Origin: SAR324 cluster bacterium
Lineage (GTDB): Bacteria > SAR324 > NAC60-12
Assembly (NCBI GenBank): GCA_014382365.1
Contig: JACNJW010000040.1
Span: forward strand, 79,589 to 114,402
Direction of reading: 5' to 3'
Length of the DNA: 34,814 nt
Shown here in pieces: positions 8,466 to 17,219 of this stretch; within the stretch, counting starts at the first letter, position 1, and each line of letters opens with the position of its first letter. A program made the position numbers and the translations under genes. A model generated the notes under the pieces. It saw nothing but the letters and a program-made list of their open reading frames with translations, ran no database searches and was not told the origin of the DNA.

Positions 8466-9272
8466 ATGGCCAAAAAAAAATGGGGACAAAATTTTCTGAT
8501 CAACCATAATGTTGTTGCAGCCATTGTTCAGGCTGCAGATATTCAAGAAGGAGATTCGATATTGGAAATCGGCCCAGGACACGGTATGTTGACACGGTTA
8601 CTGTTGGAACATAATTCCCTAGTCACTGCAGTTGAAGTAGATCCTGAGTTATGCATAAAATTAAGAAGACAATTTGAACGGGAAGATAGATTCACCCTAC
8701 TAGAGAGCGATGTGCTGGAATTTACATCTAATGCTCTGGTTGAATTAGTACGTACGCCAGCTAAAGTAGTAGCTAATTTACCATACAACATTGCCACTCC
8801 ACTTTTAATACGACTACTCTCAGTTCGTCAGGCTTGGCAGTCTTTGACTTTAATGGTCCAACTGGAAGTTGCAGAAAGACTCTGTGCTACAGTTGCATCA
8901 GGAAAATCTTATGGACCTTTATCTCTGGTTGGAGCCTTAGGATTTGAAAGAGAAATTATTTTAATTGTCCCTCCGGATTCGTTCAAACCAGCTCCAAAAG
9001 TCGATTCCGCTGTTATACATCTAACACCTCGAATATCAGGACTAACTCTTGACGAAGAAAAGAGTTTCCTCAAGTGGAGTCGAATTCTTTTTCAACAGCG
9101 CAGAAAAATTCTACTCAACGGAATTCGTCAACACTTTCCAAAATGGTTTGAAAATAGTGAAGATTTACTACGTGAAAAGTATCAACTACGAAGACCGGAA
9201 AACCTGGAATATCTTGAGTGGTTAGAACTGTTTAAAGTTTATTTGCAAAATGGAAATAATGATAGCAATTAA
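8466..9272 (+). CDS. rsmA: 16S rRNA (adenine1518-N6/adenine1519-N6)-dimethyltransferase
   Basis: KsgA/RsmA dimethylates two adjacent adenines in the 3' terminal helix of 16S rRNA during small-subunit maturation. The 268-residue protein begins with the typical KKKWGQNFL and carries the SAM-binding EIGPGHGMLTRLL, the catalytic NLPYNIATPLL and the C-terminal FKPAPKVDSAV of the family. Length is normal. The start is fixed by the conserved N-terminus although the ribosome binding site is poor. Its 3' end overlaps the start of the next gene by 23 bases (14 if the second ATG is used), implying translational coupling. Confidence 0.95.
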   Translation: MAKKKWGQNFLINHNVVAAIVQAADIQEGDSILEIGPGHGMLTRLLLEHNSLVTAVEVDPELCIKLRRQFEREDRFTLLESDVLEFTSNALVELVRTPAKVVANLPYNIATPLLIRLLSVRQAWQSLTLMVQLEVAERLCATVASGKSYGPLSLVGALGFEREIILIVPPDSFKPAPKVDSAVIHLTPRISGLTLDEEKSFLKWSRILFQQRRKILLNGIRQHFPKWFENSEDLLREKYQLRRPENLEYLEWLELFKVYLQNGNNDSN

Positions 9273-10755
9273 TAATTTGATTCTTGTTGAATTCAGAACA
9301 AAAATATTTAGAATTTTTGTAACTCAAAAATGTTTGAATTTTTGCCTTTTTGCATTGTTTTTCACTTTCAGCATTGCAACAACCACTAGCGCTGACGAAA
9401 AGATTAAGGCTCTTGATTTTTCCGGAAACGGCCCCTTATTTCTAAGCAATAAACAAATTAAAGAAGACCTGCTGCAGGCAGAGCATTTTTTGCAGGAAAA
9501 CTATGTTCGCTATTCAATTCTTGAAGATCAGGGTCTGAGATGGAAAGAGGTTTTTAATAAATTAGCAGATCAATTGTCTGCAAATAAAAATCCTACACTG
9601 ACACATCATTTTCAAAAGCAGCTAATCAGTGGCCTCGAATTTACTGAAGATTCAAGTCTTCAGGCTGATTTATTCATAAAAAAGAGGCACTATATCCAGA
9701 GGGTTGACCCCAAAGTAGCTTTTTTTACTGGAATACGATTGGCGCAGCAACAAGAGCGTTTCCGAGTCTTGCCGACTCAAAACCAGGCATCTAAAATAGT
9801 CAACAACTGGTTTAATGACTGCACAGCATTTCATGAAGTTTTCTTTCCTATTTTACCTGAGAGACAATCTGAAGAGCTTTTCATGTTGGGACAACAGGCA
9901 AATCATCAACTAAAACCACTGATCTGTGAATTTGAAAATGACTCTGGAGAAAAACAAATAAAACAGCTTCCCTTAACTTTTCCTGAAGCAGAACTAAACA
10001 ATTCGGAAATGCCGGTTTATGAATTTGAAAGTGGACGCACACCCTACGTTCGCTGGTATCGTGATGGAAAGTCAGGCGAAGTTGCAGTAAAACAATTTTA
10101 TAAACTTGCCAGAAAATTACAATCAACCAGAGTACTTATTCTTGATGTACGGGGCAACAGTGACGGTAGTTTCTCATTTATTGAAAAGTGGCTCAAGGAA
10201 TTTACCAGAAACAACTGGCAAAATGTAATTGTGCAGGAAAGACAAACTCTGTCAATCTTGGCAGGACTGCTGAATAGAGTGCAATGGAACCTGCATCATG
10301 CATCAGCACGTTTTTTAATTGGTTCTGCTCAACTTGAAAATAAACGTCTGCAACTTCTGGCACTCATTAAACATTTTAAGGAACAGGAAATAACAGAAAA
10401 ATTGGTGGAAACTAAATTTATCTTCAATGGAAAACATACTGCACCAAAATGGAATACACGACTGATTGTACTGACAAACCAGCATTGTGGTAACGGTTGT
10501 CAATTTCTGGCAGCCTTGAGTAAACAACTTCCGCATGGTGTCTTGATAGGCACAAACACCGGTCCCTTTCCCAAAAACACATCCGGACCAATTTATCAGC
10601 TAAAGCATTCCAGGATTATGCTATCCTTCAGTCATCGACTACACCTGAATCATTTGAGGGAGCCAGTTTCCACTTCGGGCTATCTTCCTGATTACTGGTT
10701 GTTTCCACCAATGGGAAGAATGGACATTCTGCGCTTTGCCAGCAAAAAAAACTAA
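9250..10755 (+). CDS. Secreted S41-peptidase-like protein, probably without the catalytic Ser/Lys
   Basis: A 501-residue protein (493 codons plus, if the ATG at 9259 is used, three residues fewer) with a signal peptide ending near residue 48 (TTTSA|DE). The C-terminal half looks like the S41 (C-terminal processing) peptidase fold: LILDVRGNSDGS (296-307), RLIVLTNQHCGNGCQFLAAL (404-423), GVLIGTNTG (430-438) and GYLPDYWLFPP (477-487, compare the usual GIxPD). Against the usual TASASE segment the catalytic Ser position falls on Asn415, flanked by Cys413 and Cys417, and the Lys 25 residues later is not clearly present. I infer a non-proteolytic or altered member exported to the periplasm. No PDZ domain is obvious. 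The N-terminal 230 residues are unrecognised. It overlaps rsmA, with no apparent functional link. Confidence 0.6.
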   Translation: MEIMIAINNLILVEFRTKIFRIFVTQKCLNFCLFALFFTFSIATTTSADEKIKALDFSGNGPLFLSNKQIKEDLLQAEHFLQENYVRYSILEDQGLRWKEVFNKLADQLSANKNPTLTHHFQKQLISGLEFTEDSSLQADLFIKKRHYIQRVDPKVAFFTGIRLAQQQERFRVLPTQNQASKIVNNWFNDCTAFHEVFFPILPERQSEELFMLGQQANHQLKPLICEFENDSGEKQIKQLPLTFPEAELNNSEMPVYEFESGRTPYVRWYRDGKSGEVAVKQFYKLARKLQSTRVLILDVRGNSDGSFSFIEKWLKEFTRNNWQNVIVQERQTLSILAGLLNRVQWNLHHASARFLIGSAQLENKRLQLLALIKHFKEQEITEKLVETKFIFNGKHTAPKWNTRLIVLTNQHCGNGCQFLAALSKQLPHGVLIGTNTGPFPKNTSGPIYQLKHSRIMLSFSHRLHLNHLREPVSTSGYLPDYWLFPPMGRMDILRFASKKN

Positions 10756-10894
10756 AGCCACGCTCTATTATTGTATTTCATCAACTTGATTTTATCTGCA
10801 GTTTAAGACAAGATTGTACGGACAATAAATACAAAAATACAATTCCCAATTAATAAATATTTAAACAAAAAACAACTTCATTTTTATTCTACAG

Positions 10895-11887
10895 ATGCTT
10901 AATTTTTCAACTAATCTACTAAAGATTCCACTTTTTATTTTTTTATTCGTCCTCAATACTGCTTTTCACGGAACTTTAGTGGGATTATGTGCGCCAATCA
11001 AATTCATAATTCCATTGAGTGACTGGCGTCTCTTCTGGGGCAGAGTCTCCTACTGGATTTCAGGTGGATTTATTAAAACCAACAGTCTTCTTCTGAAAGT
11101 GTTTTATCAACTTGAATGGAGTGCTGAGGGTTTGGATACTATTAATTCTGAAGGTTCGTACCTGGTTATCAGTAATCACCTTTCTCTGCTGGACATTCCG
11201 GTAGTACAAGGGCTTTTTTTAAGACAAATTCCTTTCCTGCTTTTCTTCATTAAACAGGAATTGCTCTGGGTACCATTCCTTGGTCAAGCACTCTGGGCTT
11301 TGGAATATCCAACTATGAAGCGTTATTCCAAGGAAACTTTAAAGAAACATCCGGAATTACGTGGTAAAGATTTGGAGACAGCAAAGCGTTCCTGTGAAAA
11401 TTTAAAAGGACATCCAGTTACTATCCTGAATTATGCTGAAGGCACACGTTTCACTTTTGAGAAGCATGCTAAAACAAAATCTCCATATCAACACTTGCTC
11501 AAACCGCGTGCAGGTGGAATACATACCGTTTTAAGTAGTATGGGGGATGAAATGACAGCAATTTTAAATGTAACCTTAGTTTATCCAGGCCATTCATCAC
11601 CAAATTTTACAGATTTACTGTTTGGCAGGGTTAAAAAAATCGTTGTCTGTGTTGAAGCACTGAAGTTTGGAGAAGGAAAGACACCAGCACTTGAAACTAT
11701 CCGGGCCAAGGGTGGTTCTTTAGCTGTCAGGAACTTTCTAAATGAACTCTGGAAAGACAAAGATAAACACATCGGAGAAATTCATCTAAATGCTGAAACA
11801 AAGGCAGAAACAACTCAGCCCACCAGTGAACCATTTTCGACAGAGTCAGTTGGTGTCAGCAACACAACACCTTTAACTTCTGAATAA
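10895..11887 (+). CDS. yihG: YihG-like 1-acyl-glycerophosphate acyltransferase family protein
   Basis: A PlsC-type acyltransferase expected to act on lysophosphatidic acid or related lysolipids at the inner membrane. Of 330 residues, the first about 35 form a hydrophobic anchor. Motif I is NHLSLLD (94-100, the HX4D catalytic box), motif III is EGTR (182-185), and the YPTMKRYSKETLKKHPEL and SPYQHLLKPRAGGI segments are characteristic of the YihG branch. The last 24 or so residues are a Ser/Thr/Glu-rich tail that lies antisense to the 3' end of the csaA-like gene (overlap 11815-11887). The family core ends before that tail, so the extension may be a by-product of the overlap. The 139-base gap upstream shows no clear promoter. 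Confidence 0.88.
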   Translation: MLNFSTNLLKIPLFIFLFVLNTAFHGTLVGLCAPIKFIIPLSDWRLFWGRVSYWISGGFIKTNSLLLKVFYQLEWSAEGLDTINSEGSYLVISNHLSLLDIPVVQGLFLRQIPFLLFFIKQELLWVPFLGQALWALEYPTMKRYSKETLKKHPELRGKDLETAKRSCENLKGHPVTILNYAEGTRFTFEKHAKTKSPYQHLLKPRAGGIHTVLSSMGDEMTAILNVTLVYPGHSSPNFTDLLFGRVKKIVVCVEALKFGEGKTPALETIRAKGGSLAVRNFLNELWKDKDKHIGEIHLNAETKAETTQPTSEPFSTESVGVSNTTPLTSE

Positions 11888-12150
11888 GCTCCGATAACAA
11901 GCACCTCAGATTTTACACCTGCCACACGTTTAACCGGAAAATTTAGTACCGCAGACAGTTGAAGTCCAATTAAATCCTCGATAGTATAGTTCTCAGTGAT
12001 TTGTGCAGAACTTGTTTTTATACCGAATGAGCCAAAATCGATTTTCAGAATATAGGCTGGTTTGTTAGCTTTTGGATTTAATTTTGCCTCCAGAACAGTT
12101 CCTGTCCGGATATGAATCCGCGTAAAATCTTCAAATTCAACTTTTTCCAT
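11815..12150 (-). CDS. csaA: CsaA-like tRNA-binding-domain protein
   Basis: A 111-residue protein made of a single EMAP/tRNA-binding OB fold, as in CsaA, a chaperone-like protein linked to protein export in Bacillus. Typical features are the start FEDFTRIHIRTGTVLEA, a central KIDFGSFGIKTSSAQIT, LNFPVKRVAGVKSEVLVIGA, and VVLLTPTDSVENG near the C-terminus. Length is normal, so the gene is complete despite its 3' end overlapping the acyltransferase gene on the other strand by 73 bases. It follows the ydiJ gene by 24 bases and probably ends that operon. The biological role outside Bacillus is uncertain. Confidence 0.88.
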   Translation of the reverse strand: MEKVEFEDFTRIHIRTGTVLEAKLNPKANKPAYILKIDFGSFGIKTSSAQITENYTIEDLIGLQLSAVLNFPVKRVAGVKSEVLVIGAYSEVKGVVLLTPTDSVENGSLVG

Positions 12151-12174
12151 ATTTTTTTCTAAGACAATAATTCA

Positions 12175-15100
12175 TCAACTGTTCAGTAACTTTGCATCTT
12201 TTGAAGAAATGATTTCTCTTAACAAAGCCTGCAGTGGATGCAAAGGTCGAAAACCTGAAAATCTCCGGACCTGACTGCGACAGGAAAAACCTGTTGTTAA
12301 AATATTTTGCCGCAATATTTGATCTTCAGGTATCTTGTTTTTCCAGCTCAAATCATAGATCCCGCGTGATTCTTTAAAATGTATAGTTTCGTGTCCATAA
12401 GTTCCAGCCATTCCGCAGCAGCCTACTTGAATCTGTTGTAAAGTTAAACCAAAACTCTTAAAAACATCCTGCCACATTTTTTGCGAAAGCTGAACATCCG
12501 TTTTCTCTGTACAATGTCCCAGTAAGTGATATTCATTATTATTTTTCTTTGCTGAAACAGCATGCTTGGATAACTTTCCGGAATTCCTGCATAATAATTC
12601 CTGCGGCAGCATGACTTCAAATGGAATCTCATTTACTTCAAGAATTTTCAAATATTCATCTCGATAGGTCAGTACTATGCTTGGATCAACTCCTACTATC
12701 GGTATTCCACAAAGTGCAACATGAGAGAGCCATTTTGTGTTTTGTTCAGCAACTTTCCTGAATTTTTCCAGGAAACCTTTAACATGCAGCGGCTTTCCAT
12801 TTGGATGAAAGGGAGCGACATAAACAGTGTAGTCAAGCTGACGCAACAGTTCATAAAAATCCATCACAACTTGTGATTCATAAAATGAGGTGAAAGCATC
12901 CTGCAGCAAAATCACACTTTGACCCAATTCTTCCGGAGTAGATGAAGACAATTTGTCCAGATCAAAAACCGGTGCCGAAGATTTTATTAGACGGGTCCTG
13001 ACCGACTCTGGACTGTATAATGGTAAATCCCTCAAACCAATTTGATTTTTAAGCAAACCCTTACTCAGCGGCCAACTAAACAAGGAGTTTGCCAATCTGG
13101 GGATGTTGGAAAATAAGCGGCCGAAGCTTTCTGTTGTTGCCACCAAATAATCCTTGATTGGATGAAAATACCGGGAATGATAAAGATTGAGGAATTTTGC
13201 CCTGAACTCCGGAACATTTACATGCACCGGACATTGTGTTGCACAGGCTTTACAGGCTAAACAACCACTCATTGACTCATATACTTCATGCGAAAAATCG
13301 TCTTCTCCATTTTTTTTAAGTCTTGTATTCTGCAGCATATTCAACACCTTGGAGAATACGCCCTTTGTTTTGTTGTCTGCAGTTGTCTCATGCTGCTGCA
13401 AAGATAACAGCCTGAGCCACTCACGCATCAAGCCTGCTCTGCCCTGAGGAGAATGTACACGATCACGACTTATTCTTGAAGATGGACACATTACATGCAC
13501 CGGAGAATAATCAAAACAGGCCCCATTGCCGTTACAATTAATAACTGACTCATATTCTGTCTGCAGTTGAGCATTTATTTGACGATCTTTTTGACCGCGA
13601 AGTGGTCCTTCCAGACTGACTACTTTGTCTTTAAGTGAAAGTGGTGTAACTATTTTTCCAGGATTTAACCTGTTGTTTGGATCAAAGACTTCTTTGATAC
13701 GTCGTAAATCCTGATGCAATTCTTCACCAAAAAATTCTGCTGTGTATTCACTGCGAAATCCACGTCCGTGTTCACTCCACATGATTCCGTCATATTTCTT
13801 CAGCAACTCAACAACTTTATCTGAAAGTTCTCTGATCCAGGCAACCTCTTCCGGATTTTGCAAATCCAAAGCTGGACGCACATGCAGGCACCCAACGTCA
13901 ACATGACCAAACATGGCGTATTCCAAATCATATGATTCCAGCAGTGCTCGAAACTCCTTGATATAGCTGGCCAGATTTTCAGGCGGAACTGCAGTGTCTT
14001 CGACAAAAGGAAGTGGTTTTCGTCTACCTTTTGTGTTACCTAAAAGTCCAACTCCTTTTTTACGTAAACTCCATAAATCTCTAATTTCTGCAGGATCTGC
14101 AGTCCTGAAATAACCTGTTGCTTCTCCGGACTTATTTTTCTTTGCAGCTATAATTTTACAAAGTTCAGTAAGTTGTTTTTCCAGTTTGCTTTTGTTGCTG
14201 CCGCAAAATTCTACAAGATTTATGGTCCTTGTTTTTCGAGTTTTACCTCTAGTTTCTGTTTGTTCATCTGCAATATAGTCTTTGATTTTAAGATAGATCT
14301 GGTCTTCTTTAGCCAAACTGAGTATGGTTTCATCTATTGTTTCGATTGCCGCAGGATCTGATTCTACCAATAGTTCTGCATCACGCAGAGCATCATCAAA
14401 TGTTTCATATTTAACTACCAGTAAACACTTGTATTTAGGGAGTTTTGTCAAACGCAACTTTGCTTCACAAACTACTGCTAAGGTTCCTTCCGAACCGGAC
14501 AGTAAATAGTTCATATTAAAGTTTTTGCTTGCATTTGCATAAACTTTGGCTAAGTTGTAACCAGTCATGAAACGGCTCATTTTTGGAAAAATCTCCTCAA
14601 TGAGTTCGGCTTTCTCAGAAACTACTTGATCAACAACTTTATGAACTTCTCCCAATATTCCGGGTTTTCGTTTGGATTCATGCAATGTTTCCGGATCAAG
14701 CTGAACTGACTGCATAACCTCACCGTTTGAGAGTACACATGACAATGCTAAAACATGATCACTTGTACGTCCATAGATACGGGAACCTTTTCCACAAGCA
14801 TCAGTATTGACCATGCCTCCTATTGTTGCTCTGTTACTGGGTGATAAATCTGGAGCAAAAAATACCTGCTGAGGTGCTAAATGCTCATTAAGTTGATCTA
14901 AAACAACCCCAGGCTCTACACGAACCCAACCCTCTTTGTAATTTATCTCAAGAATCCGATTCATGTAACGTGAGCAATCCAGTACAACACCTTCAGTCAG
15001 TGACTGTCCGTTTGTTCCTGTTCCTCCACCACGAGGTGTTATTTTAATACTTTTGCGGAATTGCTGCTGATCTGCAATTTTTAGAACACAGCGGATATCT

Positions 15101-15285
15101 TCCATGTTTTTCGGAAAAATTACTGCTTGAGGCAACAGCTGATAAATACTGTTGTCAGTAGCATTGACCAGTCGGGAAGCGAAATCGTGATTTATGTCTC
15201 CGGAAAATTTGCTATTCCTCAATTTTGCAAGAAATGTCCGCACAATTTTAGGTGTGTTTTCAGAAAGTGTCAGGCGGGGGATCAT
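12175..15285 (-). CDS. ydiJ: YdiJ-type FAD/iron-sulfur D-2-hydroxyglutarate dehydrogenase
   Basis: A 1036-residue fusion with the same layout and strong similarity to E. coli YdiJ, which oxidises D-2-hydroxyglutarate to 2-oxoglutarate. The order is: an FAD-binding PCMH domain with PRGGGTGTNGQ (84-94), a C-terminal FAD-oxidase domain (about 260-545, with MFGHVDVGCLHVRPALD and EHGRGFRSEY), cysteines 584, 590 and 600, a ferredoxin cluster CLACKACATQCP (675-686), and a glycolate-oxidase-type CCG domain with GCCGMAGTYGHE (955-966). A partner accepting electrons is not encoded nearby. The gene lies 105 bases after the enoyl-CoA-hydratase-like gene and shows no good ribosome binding site. An alternative would be another 2-hydroxyacid such as D-lactate. 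Confidence 0.92.
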   Translation of the reverse strand: MIPRLTLSENTPKIVRTFLAKLRNSKFSGDINHDFASRLVNATDNSIYQLLPQAVIFPKNMEDIRCVLKIADQQQFRKSIKITPRGGGTGTNGQSLTEGVVLDCSRYMNRILEINYKEGWVRVEPGVVLDQLNEHLAPQQVFFAPDLSPSNRATIGGMVNTDACGKGSRIYGRTSDHVLALSCVLSNGEVMQSVQLDPETLHESKRKPGILGEVHKVVDQVVSEKAELIEEIFPKMSRFMTGYNLAKVYANASKNFNMNYLLSGSEGTLAVVCEAKLRLTKLPKYKCLLVVKYETFDDALRDAELLVESDPAAIETIDETILSLAKEDQIYLKIKDYIADEQTETRGKTRKTRTINLVEFCGSNKSKLEKQLTELCKIIAAKKNKSGEATGYFRTADPAEIRDLWSLRKKGVGLLGNTKGRRKPLPFVEDTAVPPENLASYIKEFRALLESYDLEYAMFGHVDVGCLHVRPALDLQNPEEVAWIRELSDKVVELLKKYDGIMWSEHGRGFRSEYTAEFFGEELHQDLRRIKEVFDPNNRLNPGKIVTPLSLKDKVVSLEGPLRGQKDRQINAQLQTEYESVINCNGNGACFDYSPVHVMCPSSRISRDRVHSPQGRAGLMREWLRLLSLQQHETTADNKTKGVFSKVLNMLQNTRLKKNGEDDFSHEVYESMSGCLACKACATQCPVHVNVPEFRAKFLNLYHSRYFHPIKDYLVATTESFGRLFSNIPRLANSLFSWPLSKGLLKNQIGLRDLPLYSPESVRTRLIKSSAPVFDLDKLSSSTPEELGQSVILLQDAFTSFYESQVVMDFYELLRQLDYTVYVAPFHPNGKPLHVKGFLEKFRKVAEQNTKWLSHVALCGIPIVGVDPSIVLTYRDEYLKILEVNEIPFEVMLPQELLCRNSGKLSKHAVSAKKNNNEYHLLGHCTEKTDVQLSQKMWQDVFKSFGLTLQQIQVGCCGMAGTYGHETIHFKESRGIYDLSWKNKIPEDQILRQNILTTGFSCRSQVRRFSGFRPLHPLQALLREIISSKDAKLLNS

Positions 15286-15390
15286 ATTACAATTGAAAAT
15301 AATATCAGGAATAAAGTTTTTTTATTTGTCTGGAAAAAGAGACATTTTTTTCTTGGAAAGTACTGAAGAAAGACAAGATTCGCCGGCTCA

Positions 15391-16203
15391 TCAGTCCTTG
15401 AACTCTGGGGGACGGTTCTGCAGCATTGACATCATTGATTCTTCTAGATCAGCAGAGAGCAACATTGCAGAATTCCAGGTTGCAACATAGTTCAAACCAT
15501 CAGCAACAGAATGATCACGTGCATGCAGCAGCATTTCTTTCACTCCGCGCAATGCAAGTGGTGCCTTAGCTGCAATTTGGGCTGCAATTTTTCGCACTTC
15601 AGAGATTAAGATTTGACGATCTTCATAACAGCAGTTAATCAAACATAATTCACGTGCTTCTTCTCCTGAAAATTTCCGACCCGTGTAGGCTAACTCACGG
15701 ACAACACCCTGAGGAATCAGATGTGGTAAGCGCTGCAAACTGCCAATATCTGCAGTTAGTCCAAGATCTATTTCCTTAATTTGAAATACTGCACTATGGG
15801 TAGAATAACGCATATCACAAGCACTGATCAAATCCAGTCCTCCCCCAATACAACCTCCATGAACTGCAGCCAGAACCGGTTTTCGACAGTCTTCTATTTG
15901 AGTGAATGCTGCCTGCAGTTTGATAATTTTTTGACGAAGATAATCACGTTTACGGCCCTCACATTCTATTTTGTCAACTTCCTGACCAATAGCCTGTAAA
16001 AAACCAAGATCAATCCCTGAACAAAAGTGATCACCTGTCCCGCTTAAAATGCAAACCCTTACTGATTCGTTTTCACTTAATTCACTAAAACAGTCTCCCA
16101 GTGCCAGCCATAATTCTTCATTCAGAGCATTTGCCTTATCCGGACGGTTTAGTTTAATTTCTGCTACTGAATCAGCAATGTTAATCGAAAGCAGTTCTGT
16201 CAT
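15391..16203 (-). CDS. Enoyl-CoA hydratase/isomerase family, likely delta(3,5)-delta(2,4)-dienoyl-CoA isomerase
   Basis: A 270-residue crotonase-fold protein. The oxyanion-hole regions are SGTGDHFCSGIDL (54-66) and AAVHGGCIGGGLDL (112-125). Hydratases carry two catalytic glutamates; here EIDLGLTAD places an acidic pair at Glu144 and Asp152, eight residues apart. This matches the Glu/Asp pair of the dienoyl-CoA isomerase ECH1, as does the following GSLQRLPHLI. This enzyme shifts double bases of odd-position unsaturated acyl-CoAs during beta-oxidation. The start codon lies one base after the stop of the polyprenyl-synthase-like gene, so the two are translationally coupled. The fold is certain; the isomerase assignment is inferred from the acidic pair. 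Confidence 0.85.
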   Translation of the reverse strand: MTELLSINIADSVAEIKLNRPDKANALNEELWLALGDCFSELSENESVRVCILSGTGDHFCSGIDLGFLQAIGQEVDKIECEGRKRDYLRQKIIKLQAAFTQIEDCRKPVLAAVHGGCIGGGLDLISACDMRYSTHSAVFQIKEIDLGLTADIGSLQRLPHLIPQGVVRELAYTGRKFSGEEARELCLINCCYEDRQILISEVRKIAAQIAAKAPLALRGVKEMLLHARDHSVADGLNYVATWNSAMLLSADLEESMMSMLQNRPPEFKD

Positions 16204-16204
16204 A

Positions 16205-17158
16205 TCAAATTAATGAGAATTTAGTTAAACTTTGCAAAGACTGTGTGTCCATTGGCAGATGCTCCAAACATTTTTCAGCTGCTTTTAATTCTAACACTGC
16301 CTGAGCCTGAATCATTTCGCTAAGCTCATATTTTTTAAAGAGCATCCATAGTTCTTCACACAATTCCTGAACGTTAAAGTCGCTTTGCAGTTTTTCGGTA
16401 ATTTTTCTGCTGCTATCTTCCGGCAAACACTCATGAATTAAGATACAGAGTGGTGACCATAACTCACGATCCTGTAGTTTTTGCTGAAAAAGTTTTTTAT
16501 TTTCAAGTGCTTTCAAATCAGTTTTAAACTGAGTTGCCATTCCCACATGTTCTCCAAAGTCAAAAAGTACTGCAGCAGTAGCTTCAGATGATTTACCCCA
16601 GTAAGCAGCACTTTGAGCACCTGCACCAAATAAGCCTGCAATTTTGTCACGAGTTACTTTTCGCCAGTGCTCTGGAGTTGCAGTAAGAGTTGGTAGTGAA
16701 ATTTCATGTACCTGGCCTCTGGAAATGTTTTGTGTGGCCAGAGAGATGGCTTCCAGCACATCCAAATTACCCACTCTTGTCAAAATTTGAAAAGAAATTG
16801 AAAGCAGATAATCTCCCAGTAAAACACTCGCTTCACTGCCCCAAAGTTTTGTTACATGCTTTTGTCGACGTCTTGCATTCTCAGGTTCCTTAATATGTCT
16901 ATGCAATGCAGATGCGGTATGTAAATACTCCAGCGTACTGCCGATATCAATGATTTCAGCGTCTGGATTATCAAATAGAAGCGCACTTTGCAATAAAACC
17001 TGTGTGCGTGTTGTATTATTGTGCGGAGTCAGCATATGGTGTCCAATATCTGCCATAAAAGGCAGAGAAACACCCAAATTTTCTTTCACAGCAATTTGAA
17101 CAAGTTCTAAATAATTCTGACTGTCCAATTCATTTCTATCACAAAGAACTTGTTCCAT
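16205..17158 (-). CDS. Polyprenyl-synthetase-like protein lacking both Asp-rich motifs
   Basis: A 317-residue homologue of trans-isoprenyl diphosphate synthases. The scaffold is clear: EYLHTASALH (77-86, usually LHTATLxHDD), LWGSEASVLLGDYLLSISF (105-123), a GQVHEI turn after helix F, and RDKIAGLFGAGAQ (170-182, usually KTAxLFxxxx). The first Asp-rich motif DDxxD is replaced by RHIKE (87-91), and the second by TDLKA (213-217). Since these aspartates bind the Mg-diphosphates, canonical prenyl transfer seems impossible. The protein may be a non-catalytic partner of another prenyl synthase or have a new job. It follows the HemX-like gene by 61 bases and precedes the isomerase-like gene by one base. 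Confidence 0.8.
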   Translation of the reverse strand: MEQVLCDRNELDSQNYLELVQIAVKENLGVSLPFMADIGHHMLTPHNNTTRTQVLLQSALLFDNPDAEIIDIGSTLEYLHTASALHRHIKEPENARRRQKHVTKLWGSEASVLLGDYLLSISFQILTRVGNLDVLEAISLATQNISRGQVHEISLPTLTATPEHWRKVTRDKIAGLFGAGAQSAAYWGKSSEATAAVLFDFGEHVGMATQFKTDLKALENKKLFQQKLQDRELWSPLCILIHECLPEDSSRKITEKLQSDFNVQELCEELWMLFKKYELSEMIQAQAVLELKAAEKCLEHLPMDTQSLQSLTKFSLI

Positions 17159-17219
17159 TATTTTATACTCTGGACCTCTTTATAATTGTACTTATTGTTT
17201 TAATGAACATTATAAGTGC

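Noticed and set aside
13187..13447. Plus-strand ORF of 86 codons inside ydiJ
   Set aside because: It is antisense to a well-conserved gene and has no ribosome binding site or recognisable family; a shadow frame.
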